Source of the DNA: 2-02-FULL-62-14 sp035632555 | GTDB taxonomy: Bacteria; Nitrospirota; Nitrospiria; Nitrospirales; Nitrospiraceae | Direction: 5' to 3' | Assembly: GCA_035632555.1 (NCBI GenBank) | Contig: DASQGO010000046.1 | Span: 1 to 19,749, forward strand | DNA: 19,749 nucleotides | In this document: positions 8,280 to 14,885 of the stretch, piece by piece | Layout of the letters: every line of letters begins with the position of its first letter | Numbering within the stretch: the stretch's first letter is position 1 | Translations under genes and position numbers: made by a program | Notes under the pieces: model-generated | What the model was told of the DNA's origin: nothing | What the model saw: the letters and a program-made list of their open reading frames with translations, nothing else | Database searches by the model: none

Positions 8280-8717
8280 TTAGAGCCGCCCTTCGTCAAG
8301 CTCCATGACATCCACCCATGTCGCCACGCGCGGGAGCAATTCGACCGGCACACCGCGCCTGGCGGCGATTTCGGCAAGGCGTGATTGAAACCGTTCCCTG
8401 GCGGCATCATCCTTGGGCCCACCGGTCATCACTGTCATGTTCCACATTCTGATCTCGGCCTCTGAGAGCGACTTCCCGTTGGCCTTGACCCATGCAAGCA
8501 ACTCCTCATCCGTCCCGCCTTGCAGGACGCGCCGTTCAAGGTCTTCTCCTTTGAGATCGAGAGCCTCGAGCAGGTGTTTGTCGAACCCGGCCGTGAGGTA
8601 GTTATAGTCCTGAATCGCCCCCCGATGGCGCAGACGGATCTTGTCGAACAGCCGGCCTAGGTGAACCATCCCACCGACCTTCTCTTTCGGGCTGCGCGGA
8701 TACTTCGGTGCCGTCAT
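8280..8717 (-). CDS. DUF5069 domain protein
   Basis: This 145-aa soluble protein of unknown function matches the DUF5069 pattern. It opens with a SPKEKVGGMVHLGRLFDKIR block, then GAIQDYNYL, a FDKHLLEALDL segment, and a middle region with a conserved W (ELLAWVKANG). The start at 8717 is preferred because AGGGAG lies about 6-8 bases upstream and the product begins MTAPKYPRSPKE. An upstream start at 8765 would add 16 residues without such support. It is divergent from the peroxiredoxin gene, with 150 bp between the two starts. No signal peptide or catalytic motif can be named. Confidence 0.75.
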   Translation of the reverse strand: MTAPKYPRSPKEKVGGMVHLGRLFDKIRLRHRGAIQDYNYLTAGFDKHLLEALDLKGEDLERRVLQGGTDEELLAWVKANGKSLSEAEIRMWNMTVMTGGPKDDAARERFQSRLAEIAARRGVPVELLPRVATWVDVMELDEGRL

Positions 8718-8782
8718 TGGTTGCTCCCTGACGCCAGTTTCGCATATCGCGCCTGACGCCCTCAACCATGCCTGCCGCCCTA

Positions 8783-8812
8783 TTGAACTTGCCCTGCGCC
8801 ACGCAGTATCCT
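8783..8812 (+). promoter_or_regulatory. Possible promoter of the peroxiredoxin gene
   Basis: TTGAAC (8783-8788) and TATCCT (8807-8812) are separated by 18 bp in the divergent region upstream of the peroxiredoxin. Each box matches the sigma-70 consensus at 4 of 6 positions. The predicted leader is about 50 nt and ends in a strong AAGGAGG ribosome site. The match is modest and no operator is visible. Confidence 0.3.
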
Positions 8813-8867
8813 GAGCGCGAATCGTTTATTCATCTGTTCTCACCGTGTATTCACAAGGAGGCCGTCC

Positions 8868-9497
8868 ATGGCACTGCGATTGGGAGACGAAGCGCCGAAT
8901 TTTACGGCGGACACGACCGAAGGCAAGATCACCTTTCACGACTGGTTGGGAGGAGGCTGGGGGATCCTCTTTTCGCACCCCAAGGACTTCACACCGGTCT
9001 GCACGACCGAGCTGGGCACCGTCGCCAAGATCATGCCGGAGCTGAAGAAGCGCGGCGTGAAAGTCATCGCGATCAGCGTGGACCCGATCGACGCACACAA
9101 GGGCTGGATCGGAGACATCAACGAAACGCAGCACACCACCGTGAACTATCCCCTGATCGCCGATCCGGAGAAAAAGGTGGCCCAGCTCTACGACATGATC
9201 CATCCGAACGCACTCGACAACATGACGGTGCGTTCCGTGTTCATCATCGGACCGGACAAGAAGGTCAAGCTCATGCTGACCTATCCGGCTTCCTGCGGCC
9301 GGAACTTCGACGAGCTGCTGCGCGTGATCGACTCGCTGCAACTGACGGCGAAGCACAAGGTGGCCACGCCGGCCAACTGGAAAAACGGCGAGGACTGCAT
9401 CATCACGCCGGCGGTCAACGACGAAGACGCCAAGAAGATGTTTCCCGGCTTCAAGACCGTGAAGCCCTACCTGCGCTACACAAAGCAGCCGAAGTAA
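8868..9497 (+). CDS. 1-Cys (Prx6-type) peroxiredoxin
   Basis: This 209-aa cytoplasmic peroxidase reduces hydrogen peroxide and organic or lipid hydroperoxides. The active-site block is HPKDFTPVCTTE, with the peroxidatic Cys45 in the PxxxTxxC pattern and Arg122 in MTVRSVF. The long C-terminal extension (ATPANWKNGEDCII, then FPGFKTVKPYLRYT) is typical of the Prx6 group. Cys143 and Cys177 are also present. Archaeal Prx6 homologues can use C-terminal cysteines for resolution, so a strictly 1-Cys mechanism is not certain. The ATG follows AAGGAGG. A hairpin lies just downstream, in the convergent gap. Confidence 0.93.
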   Translation: MALRLGDEAPNFTADTTEGKITFHDWLGGGWGILFSHPKDFTPVCTTELGTVAKIMPELKKRGVKVIAISVDPIDAHKGWIGDINETQHTTVNYPLIADPEKKVAQLYDMIHPNALDNMTVRSVFIIGPDKKVKLMLTYPASCGRNFDELLRVIDSLQLTAKHKVATPANWKNGEDCIITPAVNDEDAKKMFPGFKTVKPYLRYTKQPK

Positions 9498-9524
9498 AGA
9501 AATCAGACCGGCAGGATCACGCAC

Positions 9525-9556
9525 GAGCCGTTCCGATCACACGATCGGGGCGGCTC
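9525..9556. terminator. Hairpin between convergent genes, possible bidirectional terminator
   Basis: GAGCCG-TT-CCGATC (9525-9538) pairs with GATCGG-GG-CGGCTC (9543-9556) around a 4-nt loop. The stem is 12 Watson-Crick pairs plus two T-G positions. It fills the 66-bp gap between the peroxiredoxin stop and the radical SAM stop. Neither strand has a clear T-tract after it, so termination is inferred from the convergent position. Confidence 0.5.
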
Positions 9557-9563
9557 TCGTGTG

Positions 9564-11735
9564 TCAGACGAGGAGCAACCCGATGGACCTGGCCTGCTTC
9601 CATGCCGCCGATCGCGACAGGAGGTCGAATCCGCGGGAGCCGTCTACCGGATACTGTGCCCGCACATCCTTCAGCGCAGGATAACGCGCACCCCGGGTCG
9701 GCGTGGCGCTCCGAAGCAGTTCCACCAGCCACGCGGCCTGTTCGGAAGCCAGTCGCACATCCGCGTCATCGCACAAACCGGGCAAAATCACCCGAGACAG
9801 TCCGCGCTTTGCGGATTCGACGACAGGAATTCCGCCGATCCATACCAACTTCCGATCGAGTGTCGTATCGTCGCCGTTTGAGGTCGGGGCCATCGCACGG
9901 TTGGCCCAGTTGTTCGGCACCATCGGCTTGGGAACGGATCGCTCGAACCACCGGCGCACATCTTTAGTCAGACCCTCTCCTTCCATATACGACAGCACGG
10001 CATGCCGCAACCCGGCCCCCAGCCATGCGGGAGCGCGGCCTTTGCGATCGTCGTGCGTCAGATCATTCTCGGCAAACCCTCCGAACGACGGCCCCGTGAT
10101 CCGAATCCCGTGCGCGGCCGGATCGAGCCCGACGGGGCTGTGCGCCGTCGCGACGAACCGGTGCCAGAAGGCCGACTGGATCAGCCCCTTCGAGAACAAC
10201 TGCCGCACACGCTCCAGCGCATCCACCGTCTCCGCAACCGTTTCGCCAGGCAGTCCATACATCAGATAGGCATGCACGAGGATGCCGGCCCCACGGAACG
10301 CCGCCGCCACGCGCGCCGTCTGCGCAACCGTGATGCCTTTCTTCATCTCCGCCAGCAGGCGGTCCGAGGCCGCTTCGAGCCCGGCGCTGACCGCCACGCA
10401 GCCGGAGGCCGCCAGCAGTCGGCAGAGGTCCGGCGTGAAGGCTTCCTCGAAGCGGATGTTGCCCCACCAGGTAATCGTCATGCTGCGCTCGAGCAGTGTC
10501 AGTGCAAGGTCCTTCAAACTGTGCGGCGGCGCCGCTTCGTCCACGAAGTGGAATCCCCGCCGCCCCGTCTCGGCGATCAAGGCCTCGATGCGATCCGCCA
10601 GCTTCTCGCTCGGCGCCGCTTCGTACCGGCCGATATAGTCCAATCCCACATCACAGAAGGTGCATTGTTTCCAGTAACAGCCGTGCGCGACCGTGAGTTT
10701 GTTCCAATGACCGTCCGACCAGAGGCGATGCATGGGGTTGAGCGTGTCGAGAATGGATAGGTAGCGATTCAGCGGCAGGCCGGCATAGGTCGGCGTTCCA
10801 GTCTCGGCCAGTCCCACGTCCGGCTCACGCGCTCCGTCGCGCCAGACCACAGCTCCATTCGACCGCAGAAAGGTCCGCTTGAGTTCCCGCTCGCCCCGCT
10901 TGCCCGACAGATGCTCGAGCAGGCAGAGCAGCGGCCGTTCGCCATCATCCAACGTGACATAGTCCAGGTAATCAAACACGCGCGGATCGCTGAGCCGTCG
11001 CAACTCCGTATTGGCGTACCCGCCTCCTAGCGCAATCTTCACCTCGGGCCGCCGCGCCTTGAGCGCCTGCGCGATGCGAAACGCGCCGTACAGGTTGCCG
11101 GGGAATGGCACGGTCAGCCCCACCACGGTCGGATTGGCCGCGTCCATATGCTGCCAGAGCGATTCCAGCATCCACTCGTCCGTCAGGCTCGGCGCCGGTG
11201 CAAGCGCCTGCAGGATCGAGTCGAACGAACCGGCCGACGTGCCCACAGACTCCGCGTACCGGCTGAGCGCGAACTGCGGAGCCACCGTGGCCTGCGCCAG
11301 ATCCGCAATGTCTTCCAGATAGAGCGTCGCCAGATGCTTGGCGTGATCCGTTGTCGAGATGGTCCGGGAGACTGACGCACGTGCAAAACGGGGACCCTGC
11401 GGCAGGAACCGGCCCTGGCAGATGCGCGGCGCGAGGCTCAGGTCCGTTCCCTGCAGGAACGCCACCACCGGCTCGATCGTTTCCAGATAAGCCGGTTCCA
11501 GCGCCAGCATCGGCCCCGCCTCTCCCGGCAACTCGCCAGGAAACCGCCGGATTGCCTCGAACACACGGGACAATCCCTTTCGTGAAAACAGCACCAACGC
11601 CATCTCGATGCCGAGATCGGCCTGCACGACCTGATGGCCGCAGGAGCGAAGAAAGCCTGTTAGACACGCCGTCGAGGGGTACGGCGTGTTGAGTTGCGTC
11701 AGGGGGGGAATCAGCAACAGCAGCGAAGGCGTCAT
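9564..11735 (-). CDS. Radical SAM protein with N-terminal B12-binding-like domain
   Basis: This is a large (723 aa) uncharacterised radical SAM enzyme. The N-terminus (LLLIPPLTQLNTPYPS) and a later segment (PTVVGLTVPF to GGGYANTE, about 202-243) look like two halves of a cobalamin-type Rossmann domain. About 150 mostly helical residues separate them. The cobalamin DxHxxG motif is not seen. The cluster motif is GCYWKQCTFCD with Cys353, Cys358 and Cys361, that is CX4CX2C. The nucleotides confirm this spacing. The TIM-barrel continues through VSAGLEAASDRLL and YGLPGETVAE, and a C-terminal domain of about 100 residues ends the protein. The start at 11735 is ATG; an in-frame TTG lies 9 bp upstream. 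It ends a minus-strand run that begins with the Phd-like gene. Substrate unknown. Confidence 0.85.
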   Translation of the reverse strand: MTPSLLLLIPPLTQLNTPYPSTACLTGFLRSCGHQVVQADLGIEMALVLFSRKGLSRVFEAIRRFPGELPGEAGPMLALEPAYLETIEPVVAFLQGTDLSLAPRICQGRFLPQGPRFARASVSRTISTTDHAKHLATLYLEDIADLAQATVAPQFALSRYAESVGTSAGSFDSILQALAPAPSLTDEWMLESLWQHMDAANPTVVGLTVPFPGNLYGAFRIAQALKARRPEVKIALGGGYANTELRRLSDPRVFDYLDYVTLDDGERPLLCLLEHLSGKRGERELKRTFLRSNGAVVWRDGAREPDVGLAETGTPTYAGLPLNRYLSILDTLNPMHRLWSDGHWNKLTVAHGCYWKQCTFCDVGLDYIGRYEAAPSEKLADRIEALIAETGRRGFHFVDEAAPPHSLKDLALTLLERSMTITWWGNIRFEEAFTPDLCRLLAASGCVAVSAGLEAASDRLLAEMKKGITVAQTARVAAAFRGAGILVHAYLMYGLPGETVAETVDALERVRQLFSKGLIQSAFWHRFVATAHSPVGLDPAAHGIRITGPSFGGFAENDLTHDDRKGRAPAWLGAGLRHAVLSYMEGEGLTKDVRRWFERSVPKPMVPNNWANRAMAPTSNGDDTTLDRKLVWIGGIPVVESAKRGLSRVILPGLCDDADVRLASEQAAWLVELLRSATPTRGARYPALKDVRAQYPVDGSRGFDLLSRSAAWKQARSIGLLLV

Positions 11736-11801
11736 AGTAGCCAAGAACTACCATATCGCCGTGCCCGCTGCCAGACTTGGGCCACACGCGGCGAGCGGGA
11801 T

Positions 11802-12182
11802 TTAAGGAATGCGGGATCCGTAGTGGGCGAGCAGATATCCCAGCACGGCAGGGGCATGGCGGACCATGTGCTGTTGCAACTCACGGTCGGGGCAGACGCT
11901 GGCTTGAATCCAGCCGAACGCTTCTTCGTGATCGCCCGCGCGATAGGACTCGATGGCATGGGCAAGGCAATCGTGCGGAGACGTGCGTCCGCGGTACACC
12001 TTGTCAGGCCAGGCTTTCACGATAAACGTCAGGCAGTGTTCGCGTGGGACCGGATTGGTATCCTGCCACATCCGGTCCAGCTCTTCCGTGAAGAATGCCT
12101 CCGATGAAATAGGATCAAACTGCTGCGCAACGAGCATCCCGACCAGCAGCATGACGCACGCTCGTGCGTGACCGGCATCCAT
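11802..12182 (-). CDS. Hypothetical protein, 126 aa
   Basis: I do not recognise a family. The start at 12182 follows AGAGGGA with good spacing; a TTG start at 12206 is possible but unsupported. The N-terminus is mildly hydrophobic (CVMLLVGMLVA, residues 9-19) but flanked by His and Arg and is not a convincing signal peptide. The rest is soluble and mostly helical, with Cys9 and three further cysteines (in EHCLTF, HDCLAH and SVCPDR). The alternating pattern around AIESYRAGDHEEAFGWIQAS is reminiscent of a single TPR-like helix pair. It lies 27 bp after DoxX and 66 bp before the radical SAM gene, likely in one transcript. Confidence 0.6.
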   Translation of the reverse strand: MDAGHARACVMLLVGMLVAQQFDPISSEAFFTEELDRMWQDTNPVPREHCLTFIVKAWPDKVYRGRTSPHDCLAHAIESYRAGDHEEAFGWIQASVCPDRELQQHMVRHAPAVLGYLLAHYGSRIP

Positions 12183-12209
12183 GAATTCCCTCTTGCGACG
12201 GACCAAAGC

Positions 12210-12608
12210 CTAGCCGTCTGTCAGCCGCTCATAGAGCGTGACTACGGGACCGCGTCTGGCATAACCAACCACCGCCAGAAGCCCCAGGATGGCAAGCGGA
12301 ATGGGGACGGCCTTCATTTCATGATGAACCAGATGGGTCAGCGCGGCACCGAGCATCGTACTGCCAAGAAGCAGCGCGGCAAATCCGGCCAGGCGCGGCA
12401 CCAACAGCCCGATTGCTCCCGCCGCCTCGACCGCACCCACCACATAGAGAAACCACTCGGCGTAGCCCCAGTGAGTGAAGTTGTCGACCTGGGCAGGAGC
12501 TCCGCGCAACTTGAGCCCGCCGGCGACAAGAAAAAATACGGTCAAGACCGCAATCAGCATCCAAACTCCGGCTGCTTTCGACATGAACGCAGGCCACCTC
12601 AGCTCCAT
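12210..12608 (-). CDS. DoxX-family membrane protein
   Basis: This small integral membrane protein (132 aa) has four predicted helices and the DoxX pattern: an early VFFLVAGGLKLRG segment, then HWGYAEWFLYVVGAVEAAGAIGLL, and a third helix block LAGFAALLLGSTMLGAALTHLVHHE. Members are linked to quinone or thiosulfate redox and oxidative stress in some species, but most are uncharacterised. Three starts are possible: 12632 (GTG), 12608 (ATG) and 12584 (ATG). I chose 12608 because GGGAG lies upstream. It lies 55 bp downstream of the Phd-like gene and 27 bp upstream of a hypothetical gene. Confidence 0.72.
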   Translation of the reverse strand: MELRWPAFMSKAAGVWMLIAVLTVFFLVAGGLKLRGAPAQVDNFTHWGYAEWFLYVVGAVEAAGAIGLLVPRLAGFAALLLGSTMLGAALTHLVHHEMKAVPIPLAILGLLAVVGYARRGPVVTLYERLTDG

Positions 12609-12663
12609 GCCTTTGCATCTCCCGTTTTGCACAACCAGGCATGCATGGTCTTTTGGCTATGCA

Positions 12664-12999
12664 TCAGAGGCCGGGGATGAACCGGCGGACAGTCTGGAAA
12701 AATTCTGACGGCGGAGCCTGCTTCTCGTGCTCTGGTTTCGCATGCACCGGCTTCTCCTGCTCCGGTGTTGCCTGTGCAGACACGGCCCGTTTGAATTTGA
12801 CCCGACGCGGTTTCGCGGCAATGTGCTTTGCCAGCTCGGGAGCCGTATGTGTCACAAGATGCTCCCAGTCTTTCCCCTCGACACCGATGATCATTGCTGA
12901 CGGCCTGCCGTGTCGCGTCACGACCACGCAGGCTTTCTGCGAATGGTCCACGCATTCCTTGATGCATTTCTGCAGCTCTCGCACCGAGATGGTCTTCAT
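12664..12999 (-). CDS. Phd/YefM-type antitoxin-like protein without adjacent toxin
   Basis: This 111-aa protein has an N-terminal Phd/YefM fold (residues 1-50): MKTISVRELQKCIKECVDHS, a central VVVTRHGRPSAMIIG, and a hydrophobic end. In this family the N-terminus binds DNA and the C-terminus wraps a toxin. Here the C-terminal half is unusual. It is lysine/arginine-rich (KPRRVKFKR, 63-71), followed by a Glu/Lys/Pro/His stretch with a near repeat (EQEKPVHAKPEHEKQ, 80-94). The ATG follows a strong AAGGAGG. No RelE, Doc or PIN-like toxin gene is next to it; the following gene encodes a DoxX-like protein. It may act as a stand-alone transcription regulator. The upstream palindrome is a plausible self-operator. 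Confidence 0.75.
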   Translation of the reverse strand: MKTISVRELQKCIKECVDHSQKACVVVTRHGRPSAMIIGVEGKDWEHLVTHTAPELAKHIAAKPRRVKFKRAVSAQATPEQEKPVHAKPEHEKQAPPSEFFQTVRRFIPGL

Positions 13000-13045
13000 T
13001 CGCGACCTCCTTGCGACTCCAGCCTATACTGCCAAACCACTCGGA

Positions 13046-13077
13046 TATATATTTGCATATGCAAACAGTACTGTCAA
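13046..13077 (-). promoter_or_regulatory. Promoter with embedded palindromic operator upstream of the Phd-like gene
   Basis: On the minus strand a perfect -35 box TTGACA (13077-13072) is followed by a TATATA-like -10 (13051-13046) after 20 bp; AT-rich alternatives give 18-19 bp. The spacer is almost filled by a perfect 14-bp palindrome TTTGCATATGCAAA (13052-13065). A second palindrome, ACAGTACTGT (13065-13074), touches it and overlaps the -35 box. A repressor bound there would block RNA polymerase. Autoregulation by the Phd-like product, 47 bp downstream, is the simplest reading. Confidence 0.6.
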
Positions 13078-13197
13078 GGGTTGTTTTGCTGTTCGCAAAA
13101 ATTCGAGAGCAGGCAAAGCCTGGAGGCGTAACTGCGATTGTCAATAATCGTGCGACGGTTGGATGGCCAGCAAGAACATCTATCTGGTTTTTGTGAT

Positions 13198-13209
13198 GCG
13201 CTTAAGCGC
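13198..13209. promoter_or_regulatory. 12-bp palindrome upstream of the Sm-like gene
   Basis: GCGCTTAAGCGC is a perfect palindrome. It overlaps the -35 region of a possible plus-strand promoter whose -10 is TATAAC (13225-13230). The start codon is at 13257, after TTAGGAGG. It could be an operator. A terminator is less likely because the stem would be only 4 bp around a TTAA loop, although TTTT follows. Confidence 0.35.
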
Positions 13210-13256
13210 TTTTCCCCATTCTGTTATAACCGGCCACTTTTAAATTAGGAGGTCCC

Positions 13257-13583
13257 ATGCGCATTTTTTATCCGTCCCCAATCCGCTCCTCGGTTATTAC
13301 CTGCTGGATCCTCGCCAGCCTGCTTAGTGCAACGACGGCACTCCATGCCGACGAAATCGTCTTCGAGGTGAATGAGCCGTCCTGGATTGCAAAGACGCTT
13401 GAGCACCAGATGGGCAAACGCGTGAAACTGAAGCTGCGCTCGGGGCAGGAGCTGGAAGGTACAGTCGCGAAAGTTGGCGCCCAGGCCGTGCACGTGACCC
13501 AGCTCGCAGGGATGGATTTCTACGACGCCGCGGTCCGCCTGGATGACATCAGTGCTGTGATCGCGAAAGTGCGAAATAAATAG
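13257..13583 (+). CDS. Exported small Sm-like-fold protein
   Basis: This 108-aa protein has a signal peptide (hydrophobic core about 12-25, likely cleavage near ALHA-DE, residue 31). A single short domain (about 50-107) follows. Its pattern is GKRVKLKLRSGQELEGTVAK then VHVTQL and a closing FYDAAVRLDDISAVIAKVR. This resembles the Sm1/Sm2 strand arrangement of LSm-like barrels, where LxxGxxxxGxV and hhhxDI are typical. Export to the periplasm makes an RNA role unlikely, so the fold may be used for protein or surface binding. The ATG follows TTAGGAGG. It is convergent with msrB, with 18 bp between stops. The fold call rests on pattern only. Confidence 0.65.
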   Translation: MRIFYPSPIRSSVITCWILASLLSATTALHADEIVFEVNEPSWIAKTLEHQMGKRVKLKLRSGQELEGTVAKVGAQAVHVTQLAGMDFYDAAVRLDDISAVIAKVRNK

Positions 13584-13601
13584 GACGACGATCCACGCAC
13601 C

Positions 13602-14045
13602 TTACGCCGGCACGAATTTCAACGCCGCTGAGTTGATGCAGTAGCGCAGGCCCGTGGGCTTGGGACCGTCCTTGAAGACATGCCCCTGATGGCCCTCGCA
13701 CCGCGCGCAGTGGACCTCCGTACGGGGGAGAATCAGCTTGTAGTCGGTGATCGTCTCCACCACCTGTGGCGCGATCGGCTGCCAAAAGCTCGGCCACCCG
13801 GTGCCGCTGTCGAATTTATGCTCGGAGGAAAAAAGCGGCAAGTCGCATCCCGCGCAGCAATACCAGCCTGCCGCATGGTTGTCGTGGTATTTGTTGGTAA
13901 AGGGTCGCTCGGTCCCCTCGTGGCGGAGCACGTCGAACTGCTCTGCCGTCAGCACGGCTCTCCACTCCGACTCGCTCTTCGTCACTTTCTTGATCAAATC
14001 AGGAATGACCGCTTTCGACGCGGCTTTCGTGGTTTTCGGGTCCAT
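13602..14045 (-). CDS. msrB: Peptide methionine-R-sulfoxide reductase MsrB
   Basis: This 147-aa repair enzyme reduces the R epimer of methionine sulfoxide in proteins. No signal peptide is visible, so it is cytoplasmic. The zinc site is formed by Cys64/Cys67 (CAGC) and Cys113/Cys116 (CARC). The catalytic Cys136 lies in the GLRYCINSAALKF block. The usual resolving cysteine in DSGCGWPSF is replaced by Thr82 (DSGTGWPSF), as in a known subset of MsrB proteins that recycle otherwise. Cys63, next to the zinc pair, is the only free extra cysteine. The start follows GGAAG. It is divergent from the PP-loop gene (105 bp between starts), and with the peroxiredoxin it adds to the oxidative-repair content of the window. 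Confidence 0.95.
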   Translation of the reverse strand: MDPKTTKAASKAVIPDLIKKVTKSESEWRAVLTAEQFDVLRHEGTERPFTNKYHDNHAAGWYCCAGCDLPLFSSEHKFDSGTGWPSFWQPIAPQVVETITDYKLILPRTEVHCARCEGHQGHVFKDGPKPTGLRYCINSAALKFVPA

Positions 14046-14150
14046 AACATCTTCCTTTCTGTCGACCGCTCATTGCGGGCTTTTTGGTGTCTTGCATCTT
14101 CCGCCAGCTTTCAATTGAATGGATCGGTACGCCTATGATACCTCTCCGTC

Positions 14151-14885
14151 ATGCCGAATGCACCCACCGGCAAACCCAGAGCCTGGCTGTCGTGGAGCAG
14201 CGGGAAAGACAGCGCCTGGACGCTGCATATGCTGCGGACTCGCGGCGACGTGGAGGTGGTCGGGCTGCTGACCACGCTGAATCGCGAGGCCGGACGAGTC
14301 GCCATGCACGCCGTGCGCGAGGAACTGCTCGATGCCCAGGCTGCGGCCGCCGGCGTGCCGCTTGTCAAAGTGTTCCTGCCGAACCCCTGTTCCAATGCCG
14401 ACTACGAAGACGCCATGCGCGGCGCCATCACCCGGGCCAAGGCCGACCGCATCACGCACATGGCCTTCGGCGACCTGTTTCTTGAAGACGTGCGGCACTA
14501 CAGGGAAAAGATGCTCGTGGGCACCGGTCTGGAGCCGTTGTTTCCCCTCTGGGGACAGCCCACAGGACCATTGGCCGACTGCATGGTCGCTTCGGGGGTT
14601 CGAGCGTACGTGACCTGCGTGGATCCGAAGCAGTTGTCCCCGGCCTTTGCCGGACGGACCTTCGATGAGTGGCTGCTGACGGATTTTCCGGATGGCGTGG
14701 ATCCCTGCGGGGAACGGGGCGAGTTTCATACCTTTGCCTACGCGGGCCCGATGTTCGCAGAACCCATCCCCGTTCTGCCCGGTGACGTGATCACGCGCGA
14801 CGGATTCGTTTTTGCCGATCTGCTGTTGGATCAGCGATCCACGAACAAACCGCCCGGCCCCTCGCGACGCAGGACTGCGCCCTGA
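14151..14885 (+). CDS. Dph6/MJ0570-like PP-loop ATPase
   Basis: This 244-aa adenine-nucleotide alpha-hydrolase-type protein belongs to the diphthine-ammonia ligase-like family (DUF71). The PP-loop is SSGKDS (16-21). The second family mark is CGERGEFHTF (186-195), which closes the ligase-type domain. Bacteria lack diphthamide, so the true role must be another ATP-dependent amidation or ligation that is not established. The ATG has no clear ribosome site, but earlier in-frame starts are cut off by a TGA. Its last 55 bp overlap the 3' end of the convergent repeat lipoprotein gene. Confidence 0.82.
   Translation: MPNAPTGKPRAWLSWSSGKDSAWTLHMLRTRGDVEVVGLLTTLNREAGRVAMHAVREELLDAQAAAAGVPLVKVFLPNPCSNADYEDAMRGAITRAKADRITHMAFGDLFLEDVRHYREKMLVGTGLEPLFPLWGQPTGPLADCMVASGVRAYVTCVDPKQLSPAFAGRTFDEWLLTDFPDGVDPCGERGEFHTFAYAGPMFAEPIPVLPGDVITRDGFVFADLLLDQRSTNKPPGPSRRRTAP

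Noticed and set aside
8768..9967. 399-codon plus-strand open frame covering the peroxiredoxin
   Set aside because: It is in another frame from the certain peroxiredoxin and then runs antisense into the radical SAM gene. The product is basic and low in complexity.
10640..10700. Possible frameshift or missing base at the radical SAM cysteine motif
   Set aside because: The CX4C spacing first looked like an indel, but the frame stays open and family-like on both sides (TVAHG before, CDVGLDYIGRYE after).
12210..12999. Classical toxin-antitoxin pair
   Set aside because: The Phd-like gene is followed by a four-helix DoxX-like membrane protein, and no toxin-like short frame was found on either side.
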